From assembly GCA_035943995.1 (NCBI GenBank), contig DASZBS010000121.1, positions 124,001 to 188,000 on the forward strand: DNA of 64,000 nt, in the 5' to 3' direction. Source of the DNA: Vulcanimicrobium sp035943995 (GTDB lineage: Bacteria; Vulcanimicrobiota; Vulcanimicrobiia; Vulcanimicrobiales; Vulcanimicrobiaceae). The notes beneath the pieces are model-generated. The model was given only the letters and a program-made list of their open reading frames with translations. It was not told the DNA's origin and did no database searches. Position 1 is the first letter of the stretch; each line of letters opens with the position of its first letter. Below are positions 1 to 7,851 of the stretch, one piece after another. The translations under genes and the position numbers were made by a program.

Positions 1-650
1 CGACGACGGCGGAATATCTCGCGGCGACGCCGGCTGCGCCCACGGGCTGGACGGCGCTGCAAGCCGACGACGACGCGGAGTACGCAGCAACGGTGACGAT
101 CGACGGCAGCGCGATCCGCCCGGTGGTGTCGTGGGGGACGAACCCGGGCGAGAACGCGCCGGTGGACGGCGCCGTCCCGCTCGACGCGCCGCACGAATCG
201 CTCGCGTACATGGATCTTCAGCCGGGTCAAGCGCTGCGCAGCATCGCGATCGACCAAGCCTTCATCGGCTCGTGCACGAACTCGCGCATCGGCGACTTGC
301 GCGCCGCCGCCGCGGTGCTGCGCGGGCAGCAGGTCAGCGTGCCGACGATCATCACGCCGGGCTCGCAGGCGGTGCGCCGCCAAGCCGAACGCGAGGGACT
401 GCACGACATCTTTCAGGACGCCGGCGCGCTGTGGACGCACTCGTCGTGCGGCCCGTGCCTGGGCATGTCGATGGGCGTGCTCGCGGCGGGGACGCGCTGC
501 GTCTCGTCGTCGAACCGCAACTTCCCGGGCCGCATGGGCGACGGCGGCCGCGTGCATCTCGCCGCGCCGGCGGTCGTCGCCGCGTCGGCAATCCTCGGGC
601 GCATCGCGTCGCCGGCCGAGATCGAAGCGCGCGAAGTGGTGCTCGCATGA
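1..650 (+). CDS. leuC: 3-isopropylmalate dehydratase large subunit, C-terminal part (5' end outside window)
   Basis: Cytoplasmic aconitase-family enzyme that, with LeuD, isomerises 2-isopropylmalate to 3-isopropylmalate in leucine synthesis. The frame is open from base 3, so only roughly the last 215 residues are present. Visible iron-sulfur ligands are the Cys in GSCTNSR and the pair in SSCGPC, followed by the conserved SSNRNFPGRMG segment. These three cysteines are the family's 4Fe-4S ligands. The TGA stop overlaps the leuD ATG (ATGA at 647-650), indicating translational coupling. The leuC-leuD-leuB order supports leucine over homoaconitase function, although the HacA/LeuC paralogues cannot be separated from this fragment alone. 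Confidence 0.95.
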   Translation, partial: TTAEYLAATPAAPTGWTALQADDDAEYAATVTIDGSAIRPVVSWGTNPGENAPVDGAVPLDAPHESLAYMDLQPGQALRSIAIDQAFIGSCTNSRIGDLRAAAAVLRGQQVSVPTIITPGSQAVRRQAEREGLHDIFQDAGALWTHSSCGPCLGMSMGVLAAGTRCVSSSNRNFPGRMGDGGRVHLAAPAVVAASAILGRIASPAEIEAREVVLA

Positions 651-1192
651 CGAAGCCAGGCTCAAGCATGATCGTCGAGGGCACCGTCCTGCCGATCCCG
701 CGCGCGAACATCGACACCGATCAGATCATCCCCGCACACTATCTCACGCGCATCGACGCCGACGGGATGGGCGAGCATCTCTTCGAAGGGATGCCCGACG
801 GCGCCGACCTGCTCGCGCGCCACCCCGGCGCAACGATCATCGTCACCGGCGAGAACTTCGGCTGCGGCTCGTCGCGCGAGCACGCCGCGTGGGCGCTGCT
901 CGGCCGCGGTTTCAAGGCGGTGATCGCGCCGAGCTTCGCGCGCATCTTCCACGAGAACGCGTACAACAACGGCGTCGTCCCGGTGATCCTGCCGCAGGAT
1001 ACCGTGGACCAGCTCCTGCACGCGCACACGATCGAGATCGATGTAGCGGGTGAGACGTTGCGCGCGGACGGCGGCGAGCCGATTGCATTCGCACTCGATC
1101 CGCTGCGCAAGCAGTTCGTGCTCGGCGGCGGCTTCTTGAAGTACCTCGACGCGAAGATCCCCGCGGTCCGCGCGTGGGAAGCGGCACGGTGA
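647..1192 (+). CDS. leuD: 3-isopropylmalate dehydratase small subunit
   Basis: Swivel-domain subunit of isopropylmalate isomerase, 181 aa, which is normal for the short bacterial LeuD. The start is the ATG overlapping the leuC stop. Family signatures are NIDTDQIIPAHYL near the N-terminus, GENFGCGSSREHAAWAL (substrate-binding loop) and FHENAYNNGVVPV. The reading frame stays open upstream inside leuC, but that extension is only antisense-like arginine-rich translation and is not part of the protein. Its TGA stop overlaps the leuB GTG start, so all three leu genes are joined by four-base overlaps and are very probably one operon. Confidence 0.96.
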   Translation: MTKPGSSMIVEGTVLPIPRANIDTDQIIPAHYLTRIDADGMGEHLFEGMPDGADLLARHPGATIIVTGENFGCGSSREHAAWALLGRGFKAVIAPSFARIFHENAYNNGVVPVILPQDTVDQLLHAHTIEIDVAGETLRADGGEPIAFALDPLRKQFVLGGGFLKYLDAKIPAVRAWEAAR

Positions 1193-2274
1193 CCCACCGC
1201 ATCGCGGTACTCGCGGGCGACGGCATCGGCCCCGAGGTCACCGCTGCCGCTGTCAGCGTGCTGCGCGCGGCACTCCCGTCGTGCACGTTCGCGGATGCGC
1301 CGGTCGGCGCGGCGGCGATCGCGTCGCACGGAACGCCGCTGCCCGACGAGACGCTCGCAGTCGCGCGCGCGAGCGACGCGATCCTGTTCGGCGCGGTCGG
1401 CGGCCCCGGCTTCGACGACGTCGCACCCGAAAAACGGCCCGAAGCGGCGCTGCTCGCGCTCCGCAAGACGTTCGGGCTGTACGCAAACGTGCGTCCGACG
1501 CGCGCGTTCGCGGGGCTCGAGCACCGCTCGCCGCTGCGCGAGGAGCTCGTGCGCGGGATGGACTGCGTGATCGTGCGCGAGCTCACCGGCGGGCTGTACT
1601 TCGGCACGAAACGGCTCGAGTGCGACGAGGACGGCGCGCTGACCGCGACCGACACGCTGGTCTATCGCGACTTCGAGATCGAGCGCATCGCGCGCTTCGC
1701 GTTCGAGCTCGCGCGCACGCGGCGGCGGCACGTGACGTCCGTCGACAAGGCGAACGTGCTGGTGAGCTCGCAGCTGTGGCGGCGCATCGTCGCCGCCGTC
1801 GCGCGCGACTTCCCGGACGTCACGCTGGTGCACATGCTGGTCGACAACGCCGCGATGCAGCTCGTGCGCGACCCGCGCGCGTTCGACGTGATCGTCACCG
1901 AGAACATGTTCGGCGACATCCTCTCCGACGAAGCCGCGATGATCACCGGCACGATCGGCACCGCGCCGAGCGCGAGCCTGGGCGCCGGCCCGCACGCGCG
2001 CGGCTTCGGCCTCTACGAGCCGATCAGCGGCACGGCGCCCGACATCGCGGGCCGCGGCATCGCGAACCCCGCGGCGGCGATCTTGTCGGCCGCGATGCTG
2101 GCACGCTTCTCGCTTGGCGAAGACCAGGCGGCGGAGCGCATCGAGCACGCCGTCGCGGCGACGCTCTCGCACGGTCCGCGCACCGCCGATCTCACCGAAG
2201 AAGGCGCGGTTTCGACCAGCGCCTTCGCCGGCGCGGTCGCGTCACGGCTCGACGCGGCGGTGCCCGCCGCCTAG
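1189..2274 (+). CDS. leuB: 3-isopropylmalate dehydrogenase
   Basis: NAD-dependent oxidative decarboxylase of the third leucine-pathway step, 361 aa. I chose the GTG at 1189 because it overlaps the leuD stop (GTGA) and places GDGIGPEV about 10 residues in, as usual; another GTG lies at 1174. Visible signatures are RELTGGLYFG, DKANVL, VDNAAMQLV, the NMFGDILSDEAAMITG metal and substrate segment, and the nucleotide-binding YEPISGTAPDIAG loop. It converges on ileS, and the two genes share the tetranucleotide CTAG (2271-2274), so their stop codons overlap on opposite strands. Confidence 0.96.
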   Translation: MTHRIAVLAGDGIGPEVTAAAVSVLRAALPSCTFADAPVGAAAIASHGTPLPDETLAVARASDAILFGAVGGPGFDDVAPEKRPEAALLALRKTFGLYANVRPTRAFAGLEHRSPLREELVRGMDCVIVRELTGGLYFGTKRLECDEDGALTATDTLVYRDFEIERIARFAFELARTRRRHVTSVDKANVLVSSQLWRRIVAAVARDFPDVTLVHMLVDNAAMQLVRDPRAFDVIVTENMFGDILSDEAAMITGTIGTAPSASLGAGPHARGFGLYEPISGTAPDIAGRGIANPAAAILSAAMLARFSLGEDQAAERIEHAVAATLSHGPRTADLTEEGAVSTSAFAGAVASRLDAAVPAA

Positions 2275-5075
2275 TTTTCCCTTTCCAGTTCGCGCACGAT
2301 CCCGGCGCACGTCGCGCACAATGTCGGATGCGCCGGATCGGTACCGAGCTCGAGGTACTTCCAGCAGCGCTGGCATTTCTCGCCCTCGGCCGGCACGACG
2401 ACCACGGTCCCCGCACCGTTCGCCGACACGCCGACGCCGCGCAGCGACGACACGACCAGCGCCTCGCGCAAGTTGTCGCCGAGCGCGACGAAGCGCTCGC
2501 GAAATTGCTCCGGTACGTCGATGCGCGCGTCGAGCTGAAAATCGCGCACGCCTTCGCTCGCGGCAACTTGCGCGCGCAACTCCTTGAGCAGCGTCCACGC
2601 CGCCAGCGCGTCTTCGTCGACCGCACCGATGCGCGGGAACGCGAGATCGAACACGGACTCCGCCTCGCCGCGTAACGCCGCGGGCAGGTATTGCCACGCT
2701 TCCTCGGCGGTGAACGACAGGATCGGCGCCAGCAGCACGCACGTCGTGCGGAAGATCTCCAGCAAGGCGGACTGCGCGCTGCGCCGCCGCGGCGCGTTCG
2801 GCGCCGACGAGTAGAGCCGGTCCTTCAGCGCGTCGCCGTAGAACGCGGACAGATCTTCCTTATCGAAGCGCTGGATCGCGAGGTAGGCTTCGTGCAGCCG
2901 GAAGCCGCGGTAGTCGTCGACGACCTCGCGCGCGAACGCGTCGAACGCGTCGAGCGCCAGCCGGTCGACCGGCTCCATCCGCTCGCGCGGGACGATCGTC
3001 TCCGGCGTGAGGTCCCCGATCAAGCCGAGCAGGAAGCGCAAGCGGTTGCGCAAGTTGCGGTAGACGTTCGCGACGTTGTCCAGCAGCGTCGCGCCGATCC
3101 GCACGTCGCCGACGAAGACGTCGGTCGACGCGACCCACAGCCGCAGCAGGTCGGCGCCGTATTTGTCCATCGCCTCCTGCGCGCCGATGTAGTTGCCGGC
3201 GGACTTGTGCATCGCGTGGCCGTGCTGGTCGACCACCCAGCCGTACGAGATCACATGCTCGTACGGCGCGACGCCGCGCGTCGCGACCGACGTGATCAGA
3301 TTCGAGCGGAACCAGCCGCGGTACTGGTCGCTGCCCTCCAGGTACGCGTCGGCGGGGAACTTCATGCCGCGCTCGACGAGCACCGCGCGCCACGTCACGC
3401 CGGACTCGAACCAGATGTCGACGATGTTGTATTCTTTCGCGAACTCCGTCCCGCCGCAATGTGCGCACGCCAGCCCCGGCGGAGCGAACGCTTCGACCGG
3501 CTCGGTCCGCCACAGATCCGACGCGTTGCCTTCGTCGAACGAGCGCGCGCGCATCGCCTTGCCGAAGTTGCGCGCGAGCTGCGGATCGAGCACGGACTCG
3601 TTGCACGCGGTGCAGACGACGGCGGGGATCGGGGTCCCCCACACGCGCTGGCGCGACACGCACCATTCGGGATGGTTCCCGACCATCTGCGACATGCGGT
3701 TCTCGCCCCACTCGGGCATCCACGTGACGTCGTGCACGGCGCGCTCCGACCGCGCGCGCAGCCCGTTGCGGTCCATCCCGATGAACCACTGCGCGGTCGC
3801 GCGGAACACGACCGGGTTCTTGCAGCGCCAGCAGTGCGGGTAGCTGTGATCGTACGACTCGCTCGCGACGAGCGCACCCGATGCGCGGAGATCGTCCACG
3901 ATGCGCGCGTTCGCCTCGAAGATTTGCAGCCCGGCATACGGTCCGGCCTCGGCGGTGAAGCGCCCGCCGGCGTCGACGGGGTTGATGATCGGCAAGCCGT
4001 AGCGCACGCCGGTGTCGAAGTCGTCCTCGCCGTGTCCCGGCGCGGTGTGCACGGCGCCGGTCCCGGTCTCCAGCTCGACGTAATCCGCGAGCACGAGGAG
4101 TGAGTCGCGGTCGAGGAACGGATGCCGTACGGTCAGCCGCTCGAGCGCGCTTCCGTCGATCTCCCCGCGCAGCACGCCGTCGCCTTGGTTGAAGCGCGCG
4201 AGCGCCGGCGACGCGAGCGCTTCGGCGACGATCACGTCCTCGCCGCCGATACGGTACACGCCGTACGTCGCATCCGGCTTCAGTGCGATCGCGACGTTCG
4301 CGGGCAGCGTCCACGGCGTCGTCGTCCAGATTGCCACCGAGAGCGGCGCACCGTCATCGTCGAGCCCGAACTTCTCGAGCAACGCTTTGCGCTGCGCGTC
4401 GCTCGCGCGGAAGCGAACGTAGATCGACGGCGACGTGTGATCCTTGTACTCGATCTCGGCTTCGGCGAGCGCGGTCTCGTCGTAGATGCACCAAAGCGTG
4501 GAGCGCAGTCCCTTGTAGAGGTAGTCGTTCTCCGCGAGATCGGCGAGCGTCTCGACGATCGTCGCCTCGAACTGCGGCGCGATCGTCATGTACGGATCGT
4601 CGTAGCGGCCGAAGCCGACCCCCATGCGCAACATCACGTCGCGCTGGCGATTCAGCCAGTACAGCGCGCGCTCGCGGCATGCGCGGCGCAGCTCCAGCGG
4701 ATCGGCTTGGCGGAAATCGAGCTTCAGATGCTTGAGCGTCTCGCGCTCGATCGGCAGCCCGTGCATGTCCCAGCCGGGCACGAAGTCGGCGTACTCACCG
4801 TCGAGCAGGTGGATCTTGACCAGCGCATCCTTGAGCACGCGGTTGAGGAAATGCCCCATGTGCAGGTCGCCGTTCGCGTACGGCGGCCCGTCGTGCAACA
4901 CAAACGGCTTCCCGCCCTCGGCCCGGTTCTTCTTCAGCCGTTTTAGATACGTGCCGTGCTCGGCCCACCACCGCACGCGATCCGGCTCACGCTTGGGCAA
5001 CTCGCCGCGCATCGGAAAGTCGGTCTTGGGCAAGTTGAGGGTCGCACGGTAGTCGCGCGCAGCGGTTTCGGACAT
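2271..5075 (-). CDS. ileS: isoleucyl-tRNA synthetase
   Basis: Class I aminoacyl-tRNA synthetase, 934 aa, full length. The HIGH motif is HMGH at residues 72-75. The KMSKS loop reads AMHKSAGN, a variant lacking the first Lys and the central Ser. The editing domain sits between the two halves of the catalytic core (GTGAVHTAPGHGEDDFD). The C-terminus keeps the zinc-ribbon cysteines (CQRCW and CATC), as in bacterial-type IleRS. The gene stands alone on the minus strand, head-to-head with the NYN gene. I saw no T-box-like leader in the roughly 150 bp upstream. The AMHKS variant is probably natural rather than a sequencing fault, since everything around it is conserved. Confidence 0.97.
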   Translation of the reverse strand: MSETAARDYRATLNLPKTDFPMRGELPKREPDRVRWWAEHGTYLKRLKKNRAEGGKPFVLHDGPPYANGDLHMGHFLNRVLKDALVKIHLLDGEYADFVPGWDMHGLPIERETLKHLKLDFRQADPLELRRACRERALYWLNRQRDVMLRMGVGFGRYDDPYMTIAPQFEATIVETLADLAENDYLYKGLRSTLWCIYDETALAEAEIEYKDHTSPSIYVRFRASDAQRKALLEKFGLDDDGAPLSVAIWTTTPWTLPANVAIALKPDATYGVYRIGGEDVIVAEALASPALARFNQGDGVLRGEIDGSALERLTVRHPFLDRDSLLVLADYVELETGTGAVHTAPGHGEDDFDTGVRYGLPIINPVDAGGRFTAEAGPYAGLQIFEANARIVDDLRASGALVASESYDHSYPHCWRCKNPVVFRATAQWFIGMDRNGLRARSERAVHDVTWMPEWGENRMSQMVGNHPEWCVSRQRVWGTPIPAVVCTACNESVLDPQLARNFGKAMRARSFDEGNASDLWRTEPVEAFAPPGLACAHCGGTEFAKEYNIVDIWFESGVTWRAVLVERGMKFPADAYLEGSDQYRGWFRSNLITSVATRGVAPYEHVISYGWVVDQHGHAMHKSAGNYIGAQEAMDKYGADLLRLWVASTDVFVGDVRIGATLLDNVANVYRNLRNRLRFLLGLIGDLTPETIVPRERMEPVDRLALDAFDAFAREVVDDYRGFRLHEAYLAIQRFDKEDLSAFYGDALKDRLYSSAPNAPRRRSAQSALLEIFRTTCVLLAPILSFTAEEAWQYLPAALRGEAESVFDLAFPRIGAVDEDALAAWTLLKELRAQVAASEGVRDFQLDARIDVPEQFRERFVALGDNLREALVVSSLRGVGVSANGAGTVVVVPAEGEKCQRCWKYLELGTDPAHPTLCATCAGIVRELEREN

Positions 5076-5175
5076 GGGAACGGCCTGACTTCGGGCGGCC
5101 CCGTATGCCCCTCCCCCTTCGCTGGGAATTCACCGCCTTGCCGCGCGGGCGGTCGCGCGTGATAGAAAGGCAGCA

Positions 5176-5214
5176 ACATCCCCGTCGGTGCTTGCGCCGC
5201 AGGGCTTCTTTTTC
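5176..5214 (+). repeat. terminator-like hairpin repeat, copy 1 (NYN leader)
   Basis: This segment matches 5869-5907 at most positions, with an identical ACATCCCCGTCG start, an identical GCTTGCGCCG core and a similar T-rich tail. Here the stem is weaker (CCC/GGG plus CGG/CCG with mismatches between) and the tail is CTTCTTTTT. It lies in the untranslated leader of the NYN gene, 14 bp before its start, so it could act as an attenuator. The role is inferred; the sequence repetition is seen directly. Confidence 0.6.
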
Positions 5215-5227
5215 CGAGGGGCGGAGG

Positions 5228-5821
5228 ATGGGCCGCGTCGCGGTCTTGATTGACGGCAGCAACTTCATCGGGTCTTTGTACCGGGCCGACCTCGGCTATC
5301 CGGCGCTTGCACCATTGATCACCTACCTCGCAGGTATCGACGATCTGTCATACGCCCGTTTCTACGGCGCGCCGCCGCCGCGGGAGCCGTGGAAAAACCG
5401 CTGGCAACAATTCGTGGCTGCCAATAGGCATGTGCGAGGTCTCGACTTCTTCCAGGGTTATCGTCATGCAAGCAACGGTGAAGAAAAGGCCGTCGATGTT
5501 GCCCTTGCCACGGACCTCCTCTACGGAAAGATCGCAAATCATTTCGACCGCGTCGCCATGATAGGCGAGGATGGAGATCAAGTTTATGCGCTCAAAGTCG
5601 CAAAAACCGTCATGAGTCTTCGAGTCTATCTCATTGACTCGTTCTCAAGAGGGCTGGCCGACGCTCGTGTGCCATTTACAGTGCTTCAGCGCGAAGAGCT
5701 CATCGCGCGCGGAATTTGCAATCCGCGTGCCGGGTCGCCAGTCCCGACCGCCCATAGCGCACCGCCGGGCACGAACAAAGTGGCGGTGGTCCTGCGCGGT
5801 TCCCGGGGTTTCCTATCGTAG
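5228..5821 (+). CDS. NYN/PIN-fold (LabA/DUF88-like) putative ribonuclease
   Basis: 197 aa. The N-terminus VLIDGSNF carries the first acidic active-site residue of NYN domains. VDVALATDLL and IGEDGDQVYAL match the second and third acidic motifs (family form: DxxLxxD and SGDGDF). Such proteins are metal-dependent RNases of the PIN-like superfamily. No other domain is visible beyond a short tail of about 35 residues. The start is the ATG after GAGGGGCGGAGG. Base composition is far lower in GC than its neighbours (sampled 60-base lines count 42-53%), and the gene lies between two copies of a hairpin repeat; together these suggest acquisition as a one-gene cassette. The RNA target and cellular role are unknown. 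Confidence 0.8.
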   Translation: MGRVAVLIDGSNFIGSLYRADLGYPALAPLITYLAGIDDLSYARFYGAPPPREPWKNRWQQFVAANRHVRGLDFFQGYRHASNGEEKAVDVALATDLLYGKIANHFDRVAMIGEDGDQVYALKVAKTVMSLRVYLIDSFSRGLADARVPFTVLQREELIARGICNPRAGSPVPTAHSAPPGTNKVAVVLRGSRGFLS

Positions 5822-5832
5822 AGCAACGACAC

Positions 5833-5861
5833 TTGACTCGCGTCGACAGGTGGGGTAGACT
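5833..5861 (+). promoter_or_regulatory. sigma-70-like promoter downstream of the NYN gene
   Basis: TTGACT at 5833-5838, a 17-bp spacer, then TAGACT at 5856-5861: a good match to a housekeeping promoter on the plus strand. The predicted transcription start, near 5868, immediately precedes a hairpin followed by a T-run, so any transcript would be only about 40 nt unless the terminator is read through. No plus-strand gene follows. Possibly a relic of a displaced leader. Confidence 0.45.
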
Positions 5862-5868
5862 ATGAATT

Positions 5869-5907
5869 ACATCCCCGTCGTCGCTTGCGCCGGCGGGTTT
5901 CTTCTTT
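5869..5907 (+). terminator. Rho-independent terminator, repeat copy 2
   Basis: The stem CCCGTCG (5874-5880) pairs with CGGCGGG (5891-5897) around a 10-nt loop, and is followed by TTTCTTCTTT. It lies 50 bp after the NYN stop and before the converging M50 protease gene, a normal terminator position. It is the second copy of the sequence found in the NYN leader at 5176. Confidence 0.65.
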
Positions 5908-5926
5908 GTTCGGGCTGCCGAGATCG

Positions 5927-6682
5927 CTACGCTGCCGCGCCGATCTTCGCGTCGCGGGCATTTCTGGGCGACCGCGACGTACGTTCCTGCGACACACCTT
6001 GCCGCAGCAAGAAGGCACCCAGCACGACGTACCAGCCATAGACGAGGTCGCGACTTCCCGCGACCAAGAACACGCCCGCCGCGACCAGCAACAGCGCGAA
6101 CACGATGCCCACCCGCGACGCGGCGTTCGTCGCGGCGACGCGGTCGCGCCAGCGATTCCACAGGAACGCACGCAGCACGCGGCCGCCGTCCATCGGATAG
6201 GCCGGTATCACGTTGAACACCGCGAGCACCGCGTTCGCGAGCGCGACGTACGCTCCGAGATAGCCGAGCGCCGTACCGAACCGGCCCGGCACGAAGCGGT
6301 CGACCGCGAACAGCAGCGCGAACGCGACCACCGCGAGCACCGCGCTGAGCGCCGGACCGGCGAGCGCGACGAGCGCGTCGGCTTTGGGCGACGACGGCTC
6401 TTCTTCGAGCGTCGCGACGCCGCCGAACAAGAACAGCGTGATCGCGCTCGTGCGCACGCCGAAGCGCCGCGCGACGAGCGCGTGCGCGAGCTCGTGCGCG
6501 ACGACGCTCGCGAACAGCACGAGCGCGCAGGCCGCGCCGAACGCGTACGCTTCGCCGCGCGGCAGCGTCGTGAGGCCGCGCGCGAGCGCGATCGACATGA
6601 ACGCGTAGACGGCGAGCCACGAAACGTGGACGCCGACGCGAATGTCGAACAGACGACCCAGGGTCAGAGTCTGCCGCGCCAT
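5927..6682 (-). CDS. site-2 protease (M50 family) intramembrane metallopeptidase
   Basis: 251-aa polytopic membrane protein. The zinc motif HELAH is at residues 63-67 within a transmembrane segment. The second metal ligand, Asp165, sits in NVIPAYPMDGGR. This is the compact S2P form without PDZ or CBS domains, close to the SpoIVFB/archaeal type. Typical substrates are membrane-tethered regulators; none is evident here. It is the last gene of a minus-strand run after the DUF5693 and csaB genes (21-bp gap), so it may take part in the same envelope process. Confidence 0.92.
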   Translation of the reverse strand: MARQTLTLGRLFDIRVGVHVSWLAVYAFMSIALARGLTTLPRGEAYAFGAACALVLFASVVAHELAHALVARRFGVRTSAITLFLFGGVATLEEEPSSPKADALVALAGPALSAVLAVVAFALLFAVDRFVPGRFGTALGYLGAYVALANAVLAVFNVIPAYPMDGGRVLRAFLWNRWRDRVAATNAASRVGIVFALLLVAAGVFLVAGSRDLVYGWYVVLGAFLLRQGVSQERTSRSPRNARDAKIGAAA

Positions 6683-6703
6683 CGGACTCGGGCCGTTCGC
6701 GCG

Positions 6704-7825
6704 CTAACGCTCCGTGCCTGCCGCCTTGTGTGTCGTTCGTGTCACGAGGTCGTCCAGCACGTCGAAGTTCCGCTCGGCGAGTTGCTCGATCTCCGCTCGC
6801 ACGCTGTCCAAGTGTGCGGCCAGCTCGCCGCGGCGCGACCACGCGTCGTCGAGCCGGCGCGCGATCTCCTCGCCGGGCGGCAGCGGCCGGCCCGGGACGA
6901 ACAGCGGCCCCGCCGGATAGCGAAGGTCATCGAGCAGCGCGGTGACCTTCGGATCGTACGGCAGGGCCAGAAACGGGACGCCGAGCCGGGCCGCGATGAC
7001 GAGCGCGTGCAGCCGCATCCCGATCACCAGCGACGCGCGCCCGATCACCTGCGCCGCTTGGCCGAGGGGATAGTCGGGGAGGAGCACCGGCGTGGACGCG
7101 CACCGGCGGATGATCGTCGTCGCGACCTCCGCATCGGGCGGCCCCCCGAGCGGAAGGAAGGCGACGCGCGCGCCGTACCGGCCGGCGAGCTGATCGACGA
7201 CGTTCGCCATCGTCTGCGCCGTCGCGTCCGCGCCTTGCCACTTGCGCACCGACACGACGACCAGCGGCGCGTCGTCGCCCGCGAGGCCTTCGGCGGCCAG
7301 ATCGAGCGGGTCGCCCCCGGGCTCGAACAGGAACACCGGATCCGCGGTGCGCTCCACCGGCACGCCGGGCAGCAGCGCGTGGAGCAGCGCGCGCGAGCGC
7401 TCGTCGCGGACGGTCGCGGCTTGAAGCCCCTTGCAGAAGTTGCGCACCATCGCGCGCCCCCAGAAGTCCAACGGCCCGATCGACTGAGCGAACACCATCG
7501 TGGGCTTGCCGGCGCGAATGGCCGAGCGGATCACGCCGCTGTAGTAGAGCAGGCTCTTGAGGCTGGTGACGTTCTGCAGCAGCCCGCCGCCGCCCGAGAG
7601 CACGACGTCGGCCGCCTCGATCGCGCCGCGCACGCGCGCCAGGTCCATGCGCGGCGTCGCTTCGACGCCGAACGTCCGCGCCGTCGCCGCCGGATCGCCG
7701 GACAACACGTCGACCGTGCAACGCGGCCAGCGCGCGCGCAGCTGCTCGACGATCACCTGCAACAGCGCCTCGTCGCCGAGATTTCCGAACCCGTAGTATC
7801 CGCTGAGCAGAAACCGCGTGTCCAT
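6704..7825 (-). CDS. csaB: CsaB-like polysaccharide pyruvyl transferase
   Basis: 373 aa, PF04230 family. The N-terminus FLLSGYYGFGNLGDEALL is the hallmark of CsaB, which adds ketal-pyruvate to cell-wall polysaccharide and in Gram-positives creates the ligand for S-layer SLH domains. Further motifs are VVLSGGGGLLQNVTS, AQSIGPL, VVSVRKWQG and GMRLHALVIAA. The frame is open upstream through the preceding gene; the ATG at 7825, 27 bp after the upstream stop, gives the standard N-terminus. In a diderm host the acceptor could be a secondary wall or outer-surface polysaccharide. Pairing with a DUF5693 protein is a recurrent context for this family. Confidence 0.9.
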   Translation of the reverse strand: MDTRFLLSGYYGFGNLGDEALLQVIVEQLRARWPRCTVDVLSGDPAATARTFGVEATPRMDLARVRGAIEAADVVLSGGGGLLQNVTSLKSLLYYSGVIRSAIRAGKPTMVFAQSIGPLDFWGRAMVRNFCKGLQAATVRDERSRALLHALLPGVPVERTADPVFLFEPGGDPLDLAAEGLAGDDAPLVVVSVRKWQGADATAQTMANVVDQLAGRYGARVAFLPLGGPPDAEVATTIIRRCASTPVLLPDYPLGQAAQVIGRASLVIGMRLHALVIAARLGVPFLALPYDPKVTALLDDLRYPAGPLFVPGRPLPPGEEIARRLDDAWSRRGELAAHLDSVRAEIEQLAERNFDVLDDLVTRTTHKAAGTER

Positions 7826-7851
7826 CGATGAAGGCGCGCGAGCGACGGCGG

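Noticed and set aside
131..646. Upstream extension of the leuD frame through leuC
   Set aside because: The translation is an Arg/Ala-rich alternate frame of leuC with no family motif; LeuD is complete from the ATG at 647.
739..2172. Long minus-strand open frames opposite leuD/leuB and many similar ones across the window
   Set aside because: High GC leaves antisense frames open. They are Arg/Ala/Pro-rich, have no motifs, and lie opposite well-supported genes.
5076..5175. T-box or other tRNA-sensing leader for ileS
   Set aside because: No T-box bulge, specifier loop or terminator on the minus strand in the available upstream sequence.
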